Part shown: positions 41,824 through 52,759 of the stretch, in pieces
How the letters are laid out: each line of letters starts with the position of its first letter
How positions within the stretch are numbered: position 1 is the stretch's first letter
From: Dipetalonema caudispina
Lineage: Eukaryota > Nematoda > Chromadorea > Rhabditida > Onchocercidae
Direction of reading: 5' to 3'
Assembly: GCA_013365325.1 (NCBI GenBank)
Contig: JABVXV010000303.1
Location: 1 to 64,000 of the forward strand
Length of the DNA: 64,000 nucleotides
The notes under the pieces: generated by a model
What the model saw: only the letters and a program-made list of their open reading frames with translations
Told to the model about the DNA's origin: nothing
Databases searched by the model: none
Program-made: the position numbers and the translations under genes

Positions 41824-43123
41824 TTTCTTCCTCATATCAAATTTCTTCATTCTCAATTAATTCTATTCAAATTTATTACATGAAATAAAAAAAGAATGTA
41901 TATCACATGAATGATTTGTTTAAATAATACAATACTTTTTATACATACACAACATATCTATATGTTTCATTTTATATTTAATAATTCGATTATGTATTAA
42001 TTACTATAGCTTTTATTTATTACTTTAATTAATTATTTATATATATATATTGATTGCATCTTTATATGTTTTAATCATTTATGATTTACTGATCGTGAAA
42101 TAATGTTATGCTTATTTATCTCTTTTCTTTGCGTCTTTTACATCATCATATGATTAATTAATGTTGATTTGTTAATTATTATTGATTATTAATTATTGAT
42201 AATAAACAGCTGATATAACTCATTCCTTTTATTAATTATTATTGATTTGTTAATTATTGATAATGTATAAATGGTATGATTCACTTTTTTTAATTATTAT
42301 ATTGTTTTTTTTTTTTTTTGTTTTAATTACGATTAATAAATACCAGTAAACATTTTTAATATCATCTAAAGATTACATTCAGTTGAATGAAAAATTGATC
42401 CGTAAAATTTTCCATCTAATCTTATGCATTATAACTGATTATGATCATTAGCTTACGTCATATTCAAATTATCTAATCGATTTGATCATTGTGAACACTT
42501 ATCAATAAATGAAGTGAAGTTTCCATGGCATATCACGTAAGTAACGTGAACACACGTTGTGTTAATATAACGTATTGAATGATTTTTAGTTAACTTACAG
42601 AGGTATAGGAGATTGCAACTCTCCTAAATATCCTGATGATAACTGGAACGGAAAACGGAAGAGAAACATAAATAAAGGAAGTATGGAATTTGTTAGAATT
42701 TGATGAATATTTAAGTCTTTCATTAATTTAAATCATTCAAATTTTTTGATTTAATTTAAATCATATTTTAATTTAAGTCATTTGAGTTTTTTTTTTTGAA
42801 CTTAGAACTAATTAAATGGTAGAAAAAAGGTAATGACACTTTAAGGTATATTTCAAGCAATTACCTATGGTTTTGTTTTAGTTGGATTTAAAATAGGATT
42901 GAAACATTTCTGTTAAAATGAAACAAATTTTGCAACAAAATTCAAATTTTCTTTCTTTTTCGTCATTGATTTGAACAAAATTTTTAAGAATTTTCATCTC
43001 ATAAAAAAACAAAGATATTATGCAAATTATTTTCATACTTTTTTTTTTTTTTTGTTGTTGTTAAGTACAAAAGGAAAAGATTGGTAAAAAGATTGAATTG
43101 TATTTGTTAGCTCAATTTGGGTT

Positions 43124-43913
43124 ATGGTTAGCTGGTCGATATTTGTCGTAATAGTGAACATTGTACAATCCGGTTTAGCCAATAGCTCTTTATCATATTA
43201 TCCGGATTACAGTAAATTATCCATTTCTAATTTGGTTTGTATTATTTAAGATTATTCATTTGAAAATTATGTATCATTTAAAATCAGATATTTTAAGCTA
43301 AAAAATTGCCTTAGAAGAAGAAAATTCCACAAAATAATATTTTGAATCTAATTTTCAAAATGAAATATGATACTTATTATCTATATCCTTGGCTGATTTC
43401 CTCATTTTTGGTTTAAGCCCAATTATTAAATTCATCTCCTTCTTTTTTTCTCTCTGACTTTTTCATCTGTAGGATAAGAAGCAGTAAAATTGAATTAAAT
43501 TTTTCTAATATTTTGGAAATTCAACAGGTAAACCAAAAAAATGTAACAATATTTGTTGACTTATTAAAATTGTATGATTTCTAGACTGTCAATAATTTTC
43601 CATCCAATAAATTAATCTTATTTAACGATTATTAGAATGTTAGAATTCTTTGACATCTTTTATGCTTGTATATTGCCATCAAGGTGAAGTCAATATCATG
43701 AACGTCAAGTTAATATCGGAAACGTTAGGTCAATATCATGAACGTCAAGTTAATATCGGAAACGTTAGGTCAATATCATGAACGTCAAGTTAATATCGGA
43801 AACGTTACGTCAATATCGAGAATGGCAAATATCATTGCTTACTTACCTTGAAGAACACTCGAATAATAATAATAATAATAGTAATAATAATAATAATAAT
43901 AATGATAATAATG

Positions 43914-43953
<40 letters not shown>

Positions 43954-43955
43954 TA

Positions 43956-43986
<31 letters not shown>

Positions 43987-45713
43987 TAATAACAATAAAT
44001 TCTTCCCTTTCACTCCTTCTTCCTTCAATTAATCAAAAAAAGTAATTACCTTCTATTTTAAGAAATTATTAAAATTATTAACAGTGAAAATTTTTTTCTA
44101 TTACAGGTAATTATAGTGGGTGCATTAATAAGTGTAATAATTATATTTCTTGCAATTATTGTCCTATTTATAATGAGGCCAAAATTATTAATAATGGAAG
44201 AAGAAAATCAAATTTTACAAACTCCGTTGGATAAAAAACGATTGGATAAATTATTATTTACGGATGTATAACATTTCTATATCAAATTTAATCATTTATT
44301 TTGATTTGGGAAATTTTTTTTTAAAACAAAACTTTCATAAATTTTTAATTTTTACTTTTCAAATGGGAATTATAATTCAAATGGTTTTGGAAAATGTTTC
44401 TTTTTCGGGCCAAACATTAACAATAATCTTACAGAATTTTTTTTATCAAATTTAAGACTGAAATAGTTTAGTTACGATGTAATTCCATTTAATCGTTCAG
44501 ATTTAATGCAAAAAATTTTAGTTAAATTATAGAAATGATTGTTATAGAATTTGGGTGAAAAAGGTTTTTTAATCATATTTGAAATTAAAGAATAAAATGG
44601 TAAAGTTGTAGAAAGCTGAAGAATTAGGAAAAGTTTGGCAATTTTATCCAATTCAAATAAGTGCTACTTCAACAGATTCCAAAACTGGCGAAGAACCGAC
44701 ACTTAAACAAATTACTGATACAGATGAATATTTCAAAGCTGTAATTTTCTTTTTTTTTTTATACCTTCAATTTATATTTGTAAAGCAAATTTGAATCATT
44801 TCATTTTCACAAGCATTAAAGCTGTGAAAAGAATACTCGAAGAGTTCATTTTCACTTTTATGAGATTAAATTTTCTACTACATTCTTAAATTCAATTGTA
44901 AAGTATTACATGGATAAAAAAATGAATTTTGTGACATTTAGTAAGGTTTGAAGAAAAAATTTACCATGAATAAAATTGAATTCAATTAAAAATTTTCATT
45001 ACTTCTCTTTTTTTTTCCGAAAGTAGTAATTCTTCTAAATTTATTAGTGATACAATGAAAAGTAACAAAACTAATCAATCATTTTCTTGATCATATATCT
45101 GCTCGTTGAATTGACAAATGTTAAGACTAAACTAATTAACATATAAAGTAATTAAGTATTGTGGTAGACTGAACAAAGTTTCAAATTTTCATCAAAGCTT
45201 TTCTTGAGATAGAAAATTAGCAAGCATTTTTTTTTTTTTTTAAAGTATAATTTCAAGAGAATGATGAAATAATTGCAGATGCCAGAATTACCATCATATA
45301 TGGCACATATCGAAGGAGGACAACCGGTTGTATTTTATTTTAAGGAAAAGAAACCGGAAGAAGCCATTTTACCGACTTATATTATGAGGAAGGATAAAAA
45401 TGAATTAATGCCAACAGTAACACTTCGAAAATCTTCCCGATCAGAAAGGAAGAAAGAAGTTGAAAGATCGCTTCTAAAAAGTGCTAAAACACAGACTCCA
45501 CAAAGTTTATCCGCCAAACAAAGCTTATTATCGTCGACAACACCAGCATCATCATCATCATCATTAGCTATCAAAAAGATTGAAATTGAGAAAGATGCAG
45601 CTAAGATGATGACATTAGAAGCTAATGTAGGAGAGAAATCCGAAAAAAGAACAACTATTTTAGCTAAAGTTGTCGATGAAAAAGAAGGTTATTATCTCAT
45701 TGGGATATTTTAA
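43124..45713 (+). CDS. Single-pass membrane protein with long cytosolic tail, about 277 residues
   Basis: I do not recognise the family. Exons 43124-43234, 44107-44265, 44612-44740 and 45279-45713 are all phase 0. The start MVSWSIFVVIVNIVQSGLA is a good signal peptide. The predicted ectodomain is only about 18 residues, with an NSS sequon. The second exon opens with a membrane segment (VIIVGALISVIIIFLAIIVL) followed by MRPK. The tail is long and polar: KAEELGKVWQFYPIQ, then MPELPSYMAHIEGG, a basic stretch (RKSSRSERKKEVER) and a Ser/Thr-rich run. This looks like a type I surface protein with an adaptor-binding or phosphorylated tail. A further in-frame piece at 43473-43528 (LNFSNILEIQQ) ends in phase 0, but its acceptor phase does not match exon 1, so I left it out. 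It may be an alternative exon. Confidence 0.6.
43689..43830. repeat. 40-base minisatellite built from 20-base half-units
   Basis: Three near-perfect 40-base copies start at 43689, 43729 and 43769, followed by a decayed part copy. Each unit is itself two related 20-mers, one with GTCAATATCATGAACGTCAA and one with GTTAATATCGGAAACGTTAG. It lies in the first intron of the membrane-protein gene. Confidence 0.95.
43861..43995. repeat. AAT trinucleotide repeat
   Basis: About 44 AAT units interrupted by GAT and GTA variants. It is intronic, directly downstream of the minisatellite. The Asn-rich frame across it is not a gene. Confidence 0.95.
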
Positions 45714-45984
45714 GACAAAATATCCCGATAATCATATCGAAATAAGCATTTAAGATATACCAGTATCTGAAAATATCAGGGATATCCTGAAATTAGATTT
45801 TAGAAACATTTTGATAATTGAAATATAGGATGTTAATTATTTAAAAATTTTTCTTTTCTTTTTCTTTTTTTCATTTTGTTATTAAATTAATCAGATTTTC
45901 AAATGAAAAAATTTGAAATGAATTGAAATTTTCGAAAATTTAAAAGAATAAAGCAATTGAAGGTAAATTATCAACAAAATTACC

Positions 45985-46141
45985 ACCGCTATCACCAACA
46001 TCATCAATATCATCATCAGCAGCAACAACAGCAGCATCAGCACAAGCACCAGCACCATCATTATCATTACTACCACCATTACCACCATCAACACTACCAC
46101 CATCACTATCATCATCATCATCATAATCACCATCATCATTG
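45985..46141. repeat. Mixed CAT/CAC/CAG triplet repeat
   Basis: Degenerate CAN triplets run for about 155 bases, just after the presumed 3' end of the membrane-protein gene. The plus frame reads His/Gln-rich and the opposite strand Met/Val-rich. No start or splice context supports coding. Confidence 0.85.
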
Positions 46142-47614
46142 GTGACAAGCACGAACTGAATGAACGTTAGCAGCTAATTGCACGATGTGGAAAATACGGC
46201 ATTACTTACCGATATCTGATTAATGATGATGATACTGATTTTTGAAAAATATGAAAGAATTTAGAGAATTAAATTCATTAATTGTAATATGTTTAATAAC
46301 ATCACTCGATATGTTTCCCACTTTTAAATTTTGAAAATTTTAAAATGAAATATGATAATAATGTTATCATGATGTATTAAAATTAATTTCTAAAATAGTT
46401 GTCTTACAAATAAGTATCTCAGTAATTTCCCTCATCAACCAATGATCATAAAATATAATTTGTAATCAGTTCGATTGATGATAATAAATTAATAATACAC
46501 ATAATTAGTAATTTTATTTTGGTTCATTTTTGTTTGTTTGCTGCAAATGATGCTTTATTTCATAGTTTTATCATCTTTCTAAATACACCTTTTATCCTAT
46601 TTTATTTTTTATTAATTACTGCCTGAACTTTAACTGGAATTTAATAATCAAAATTCAAAAATTAATTTCCTGTTTTTGCATCATATACAATATTGAAAGT
46701 AATCACAAATTAACAAATAATCGATTTTACTCGTAACATGAACGTATTTTTGACGTTGATAGGTAATAAGTTACAGAAAGTAACCCAATGAAAACTAAAC
46801 ATAATTAGCCATATTTATCAATTACTAAGACTTTGTACAAATTTACAAAATTTATCACTTATCAAATACTGCTCACTGATATCAAAGGAAAAGTTCGTGT
46901 CTTCTTTTGAAAATATATTTCAAACTGCTTTTCAAAGTAAAACAAAAGTAAAATTAAATATGCTTTTTATTTAAAAAATGGATTAAAATTTATTAAAAAG
47001 AAAAAAGGATATAAGGATGAAATTTAACAAAAGTTGTAAACAAAACAAAATTATGAAAAAAAAAAGAAATTTCGATTTTGCAAAAAAAAAAAAAAAAAAA
47101 AAAAGAGGGAAAATGATACAGAAAAGCTGCTAAATATAACTTTTCACAATGATTGATTTATACCGAAATATTAATTTCATCCGATGGAAAAAATAATTGA
47201 GCCAATTATCTTACGATTTCATTTTATAAATTTCTAAAATATTTCACAAATTTATATTTAACTATTGAAAAAAATGATGGTGTTTATTGAAAAAAACAAA
47301 ACATAAGGACAGATGCAAATTTTATTTAATAATATAATTAGTCAAATCATTCGATATTAATTCTTTGAAAGAAAGAGATTTGTTTACAATTTCTAATAAT
47401 TCAGCATTTAATTTCTTTTTTCAACTACACTTATCGTTTTTTTTTTTTTTTTTCGCTAGCGTGAATTGCTCTTCTGGTGATATTAAAAATTCAAAACAAG
47501 TTAAATTACCTAATTAATGTTATTTAATTAGTGTCATTTAATCGATTTATTAGTTATTCACATAGTATTTTTTCATTAATAGCATCTTTATCAATATTTT
47601 TAAAGAATCATTTA

Positions 47615-47796
47615 CTCTTTTTATTTTCTTATTTTTTTTTTTTTTTTTAAAAAATAAGAAAATAAAAAATCATTTCCTTATTCTCTTCTTTTTTTTCCTT
47701 TTCATCTCTTCCTTTTCTTTCTTTTTTTTTTTTGAAAAACAAGAAAGCGAAAAATTATTCCTTTTACTTTCTCTTCTTCTTTCCCTTTTCTTTTTT

Positions 47797-47829
<33 letters not shown>

Positions 47830-47887
47830 AAAAATAAAAAATTATAAAATTGTTTTCTTCCTTTTTTTTTTTTTTTTTTTTTCTTTA

Positions 47888-47919
<32 letters not shown>

Positions 47920-47935
47920 AAAAAAGTAAAAATTT
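47615..47935. repeat. Polypyrimidine array with perfect hairpin
   Basis: A perfect 20-base inverted repeat has arms at 47618-47637 (TTTTTATTTTCTTATTTTTT) and 47649-47668, with a T-only loop. It is followed by about three decaying copies of a T-tract plus A-rich block plus CT-rich block, each roughly 85-100 bases. The copies shorten and diverge toward 47935. Confidence 0.8.
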
Positions 47936-50740
47936 ATTAAAAATGATTGATTAGTTATGAATGATTTTCATATCATACCTTAGTTAGTTAATTCATTAGT
48001 AACTAATTTTTCATTAATTTTAACTAATTATTAGTTACCACTCTTTTTGTACTTCTTCAACACATCTATATTTAACATATTTTCAATTCTACTGTTTTGC
48101 TTTATATTCCATGAATTTGTTGCAATTAATGATATTAGTAAATATTTTAGCTGGCAAATTCATTAACATCTGCTTCAGTTTATTCTAATTTTTAACAAAA
48201 TTTCTATTAATTTTTATATCTTTGTTGCAAATTTTGCAATGAAAGAAAAAAAAAAAATTCATTTTACAAACGCTTTTTTCCCTCTCTCTCTTCTTTTTTT
48301 TTGTTAGCATTTTTATTAAGCGTAATAATACTAATTGCAATGTTAATTATCATTAAATATTTCATTTTCTACGTCGTACAATTAAATTTGTTCTTTCTTT
48401 GTTTTCTTTTTATTTTAGTCAAAAGAAAAAAAAAAAATTCAATTAATCAAAAATTTTTAACCAAACATTGTCAAAATATTTCATGTTAAAATTATTTTTG
48501 AAAACAAAAGTGAAATGCATTTGAACAAGTTGAAAGTACAAAAAGATCTGTCTTGAACTAGAAACTAATTACTTAAAAACAATTAATTTAACTCGTGCTA
48601 ATTCTTCGCAAATTTGTTTTTTCCGGTAAATGTAATTATATTATGTTAAAATATAAAAAAGTTTATAGATTTATTTTTGTATAATATATATGCAATATGA
48701 AAATGATTCGCAACATGAAAGTTAAAATTTAATTAGTATACTTAATTTAAAATAGCATTTAATCAAACTTTCAGAATTTCTGACTCCTTCGAATGCATAT
48801 TTTCTTCTCTTTATTATTTCGATAATGCATTTGGGAATGTATTAAACGTGATTACTGGAATTTTTACTCACATTTATTTAAATTTTCAGTTTCTTAAAAA
48901 ATATGCTAATTAATATTTGAACTTAGTTTCATCTAATTCATGCAAGCAAACTATTTTTAGGATAGAATGTTTTGAATAAATTAGCTATGTTTAATACTTC
49001 TTTATTCATTCGAAATTTTATTACTTCTTCTGGAAAAAAAAAAGTTTTGTTAATAAAATTTAAAATTATTTGGTAAATAAAAAAATTTTTGTAAGTGGAA
49101 AATTTTTTGAAAAGAATAAAATAATAGGCGAAAAAAGATTAATTTATGATAGTAATGTTGTATAGATAAGTAAAAATGATAGCAAAATTTTAATAATTAT
49201 GCAAAAAATAATGTATTATTAGCTTATAATTAAAAAAAAAAAAAGATTGAGGATAAGTAATTAAATATATATATATATATAAATATATATGAACACTTCC
49301 TGTTCGTTCTTGCTTCAATTAAGAAATTTTCTCTTTGAAATATTAGAAAAAATTTTGTTCAAACAAATTTTTTTTTTCCATCTTTTTTTTAAGAAAATGT
49401 AAATTATATTCCAAAAAAAAAAATAACTATGATTCGAGAATCAAGTTTTTTTTTTTATTTTGAAAAAAAAAAAATTAAAAAAAACGTAAAAAAAAACATT
49501 AATTTTTTTTTTTTTTTTTTGAATCAATATGAAAAAAATTTATTTGCACTTTTCAAAAATTTACTAACTTCTGAAAAGAATTTCTTTTCGCATTGTTCAA
49601 AAGAAAAAAAAACAAAGCAAATGCACTGGGCGTATAAAAATTATTAAAAATTTTTGTCAAAAAATTAAATATAAATGAAATAATTTTTAAATGTATATAT
49701 CAAGAGTGAAATGAATGGCAGAAAAAAAAAAAAAAAAAAAAAAAGTTCGAAATGAAAAGAAAATAACAAACTTATGTTGTGGTAATACGGAACTAACATT
49801 TATTACTTTAACTTATTTAAAGGGTAAAACATTCCATTTTAATTTCGCGCATTTGAAATCTTTTTTTTTTCTTTTTTTGACACTTTCGTATTATGTTAAT
49901 AACAATTTGTTTGTTTTCTTCTAATCTAAATATGTATCCTTTTTTAAATTTTAAATTTGGAGTGAAAATTTTAATTTATTTATCATACAAGTAGTCATTT
50001 TTTCTAAAAATTTAAATTTTGAGACGAAATTTTTATTTGTATGAAAGAAAAAAAAAAAACGATTATAACAATAATATCAAAAAGATTACTATTTCTTTCA
50101 ATTGAATGCATTAATGGAAATATTGTCAAAATTTCAGTGTGATGAAATGTTAAATTGACAATTAAAATTTTGACATTTTCCATCTACCAATTTTTTCATT
50201 AATAATTCAGTAATTTATGATTTGGTCGATTTTTTCCATTAATTTGTTTAAGCAAGTAAAAGAAAATGAAACAAAAATTGCGAATTTCATTGAAATAGAT
50301 AAATCTTTTTAAAGAATAAAATTTTCGAATACTAATGCGATTAAATTTTAGTCTTAGAATGAAATTTATTCAATTTCAGTTGAAAAAAAAAATGAATAAA
50401 TTTTGATATAAATAAATTTTTTGGTTTTTTCTTCCTTTTTTTTTTTTTTGTAATAGCAACAATAAGACGAAAGTAAACGAAAACATCTAACATTATTGGT
50501 AAAATTTTAAGTTATATGGTAGGAAGAAAAATTAAATATTATTGCATTTATTTTTGCTCATACAATAAAACAATAACAGTGAAATAGCAAGAAAAGAGAA
50601 AGAAAAGAAAAAAGATATATGATATTATTAATTACATTTTTTTAATTACATGAAATGTAAAAATTAATATTGTTGCATTGATTTTTTTTTTTTTTTTTTG
50701 CTTATTTTAATAAAACAATAACAAGAAAATAACAACAAAA

Positions 50741-50785
50741 GAAAGAAAGAGAGAGAGAGAGAGAGAGAGTGAGAGAGTGAGAAAA
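50741..50785. repeat. GA dinucleotide repeat
   Basis: GAAA units pass into about twelve GA units and then GTGAGA variants. It lies about 190 bases before the first exon of the channel gene, so it may sit in its promoter. Confidence 0.85.
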
Positions 50786-50974
50786 AGAAAGGTTTATTGA
50801 TTTTATTGCAGGTTTATACGGTAAGGAAAAATTTTTACTCATCCATTAAAATTTATGACTTTACTACTCATACATCATTTCAACTAAATGAATTGCATTG
50901 AGGAAAAGACGAAAGAAATTATTTGCAAAGTGCTATTTTCAACGGGATAATATTGTGGAAGAAGAAAGAAATTA

Positions 50975-52669
50975 ATGTTTTTACAGTATAACTATAATCA
51001 TACTGTAATAAATAATTCTTTTTTTACTGTTATTATTATTATTATTGCTACTACTGCCATAGCTGATCGATGTACAAGGTAAGCAATTAATTTTAAATTT
51101 AATTTATTCAAATTTTTTATTAAATCTTCAAAATAAATGCAAAAAATTTTTACAAAAACTTTTATTTCATTTCAATTTTATAAAAATTTCTTTAATGTAT
51201 TTTTATCTAAAGTTAGTATTGTAATTTATTTTGTCAGTAATAATTCAAACTAAACTGTAACAAAAAGTTAGCAACAATAAATAATTCAAGATTAATTGTA
51301 ATTGAAAAATTAGCAACAATTAATTGTTAGAGTTAACAACTTAGTCAGCAAATTAGTATGGCACATTTGTATATTAAATCAATTTATAAGTTTAAATAAT
51401 TAATGAAGGAATAGTATCAATAAATATTCAAAAATTTAATGATATTATGAAACAACAGAATTTTTATTAATTAAAGTGTATTTTATTAGTTTAATATTAG
51501 GTAAAATAAGATAATAATGTATGCTAAAAAAGAATGTTATCTTTGTTATTCTTGATTACTTACCTGTTTTTAAGAATTAACGTTTCCTATAACGTGAAAC
51601 CATAAAGGTTTTCAGGTCACGTAATAGTACAACGCATCAAATTTGGTATTCTTTTTTTTTTTTTTCAATGCTACAAGTTTAACCCATAAAATTGTTTATT
51701 TTAATTTAAATCTGCAAAAACTCTTTGCTCATCCAAAATTTCGAAAATTTCGATTTTCTTTTTTGTACTGGACAATGCATTTTTTCATCTTTTATCAATT
51801 TCGTTTATTTCTGTTGTTATTTTCTTCAAAATCTTTGAAATATCAATTTAATATATCTACGAACTTTTTGTGAGTAAATAATGTTTTTTTTTTTTTTTTT
51901 GATAAGAAATATGAAATAAATTTGGTGGGAAAAATAGCAATAATAAAAATGAATTGCGGTGCTTTTTTATTTCCATTATGATTGTTGAATAATATTATTT
52001 AGTTAATCGTAAATTTTAAGAGCTAAAAAGAAGTTTAACTAAATTAGAAGGCTTTCTCGATCTTTTGAGAGAATGTAAAAATCCTTTCAATCATTTTCAA
52101 ATTAAATTATTGAATGAAAATTTGTTTTTCTCCGATTTCTTGCTAACATATACTAATTTGTTTACAATATTCCAAATTTAAATGCTTAAATTTAAACATT
52201 CGAATACTTTCCTTTTTTTTTTTTATTCTCTACAAGACTGAAAAAAAATTTTGATTGAAATTAAATTAAAATTATGATTGAAAATAAAATTCGGGTTTAA
52301 ATTACAAGTATTAATTAAATCGAATAGGTAAAAAATAAACAATGGAACTTGGGCAAATATATTTATATGTTAGAATGTATGAAAAATGAATGTTAATTGA
52401 AACTGAACCATAGTTTATCAATTATTAAACTGCAATAAACAGTTGTCATAGCAACCTCTCTTTTATGAAATTAAAGACAAAATTAAACTAGAAAATTGTT
52501 CACCATAACATTTTTTCATTTGATGAGAAATATGGAATTAAAATCGAAATAAATTTGAAAGAGTTAAAATTGGATCTAATTCAAATTATTAGTTGTGATA
52601 AGATGACAAAAGATTTTGTTGAAACGAAATCGTTTTTCTATCCTTTTCTTTTTCATTCGCTATTATTGC

Positions 52670-52759
<90 letters not shown>

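Larger units (their letters stand above)
40606..43123. other. Intergenic region with microsatellites
   Basis: Upstream of the HIPR-1 gene. It contains a 10-base-period CA-rich array, a diffuse ATAC/GTAT region up to about 41770 and a CT run, each annotated separately. An exon-like segment near 42602-42690 is discussed under findings. No complete gene was recognised. Confidence 0.6.
45714..50974. other. Gene-poor 5.2 kb region
   Basis: No exon was recognised before the channel signal-peptide exon. It contains the CAT/CAC repeat, the polypyrimidine hairpin array at 47615-47935, long T and A runs (47078-47105, 49500-49520, 49723-49744 and others) and a GA repeat. Many short frames are homopolymer artefacts. 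Confidence 0.6.

Noticed and set aside
43778..44032. Asn-rich protein frame
   Set aside because: It is translation of the minisatellite and AAT microsatellite inside an intron.
45891..46152. Met/Val-rich and Asp-rich minus-strand frames and a His-rich plus-strand frame
   Set aside because: They are low-complexity translations of the CAN triplet repeat in three frames, with no splice or start support.
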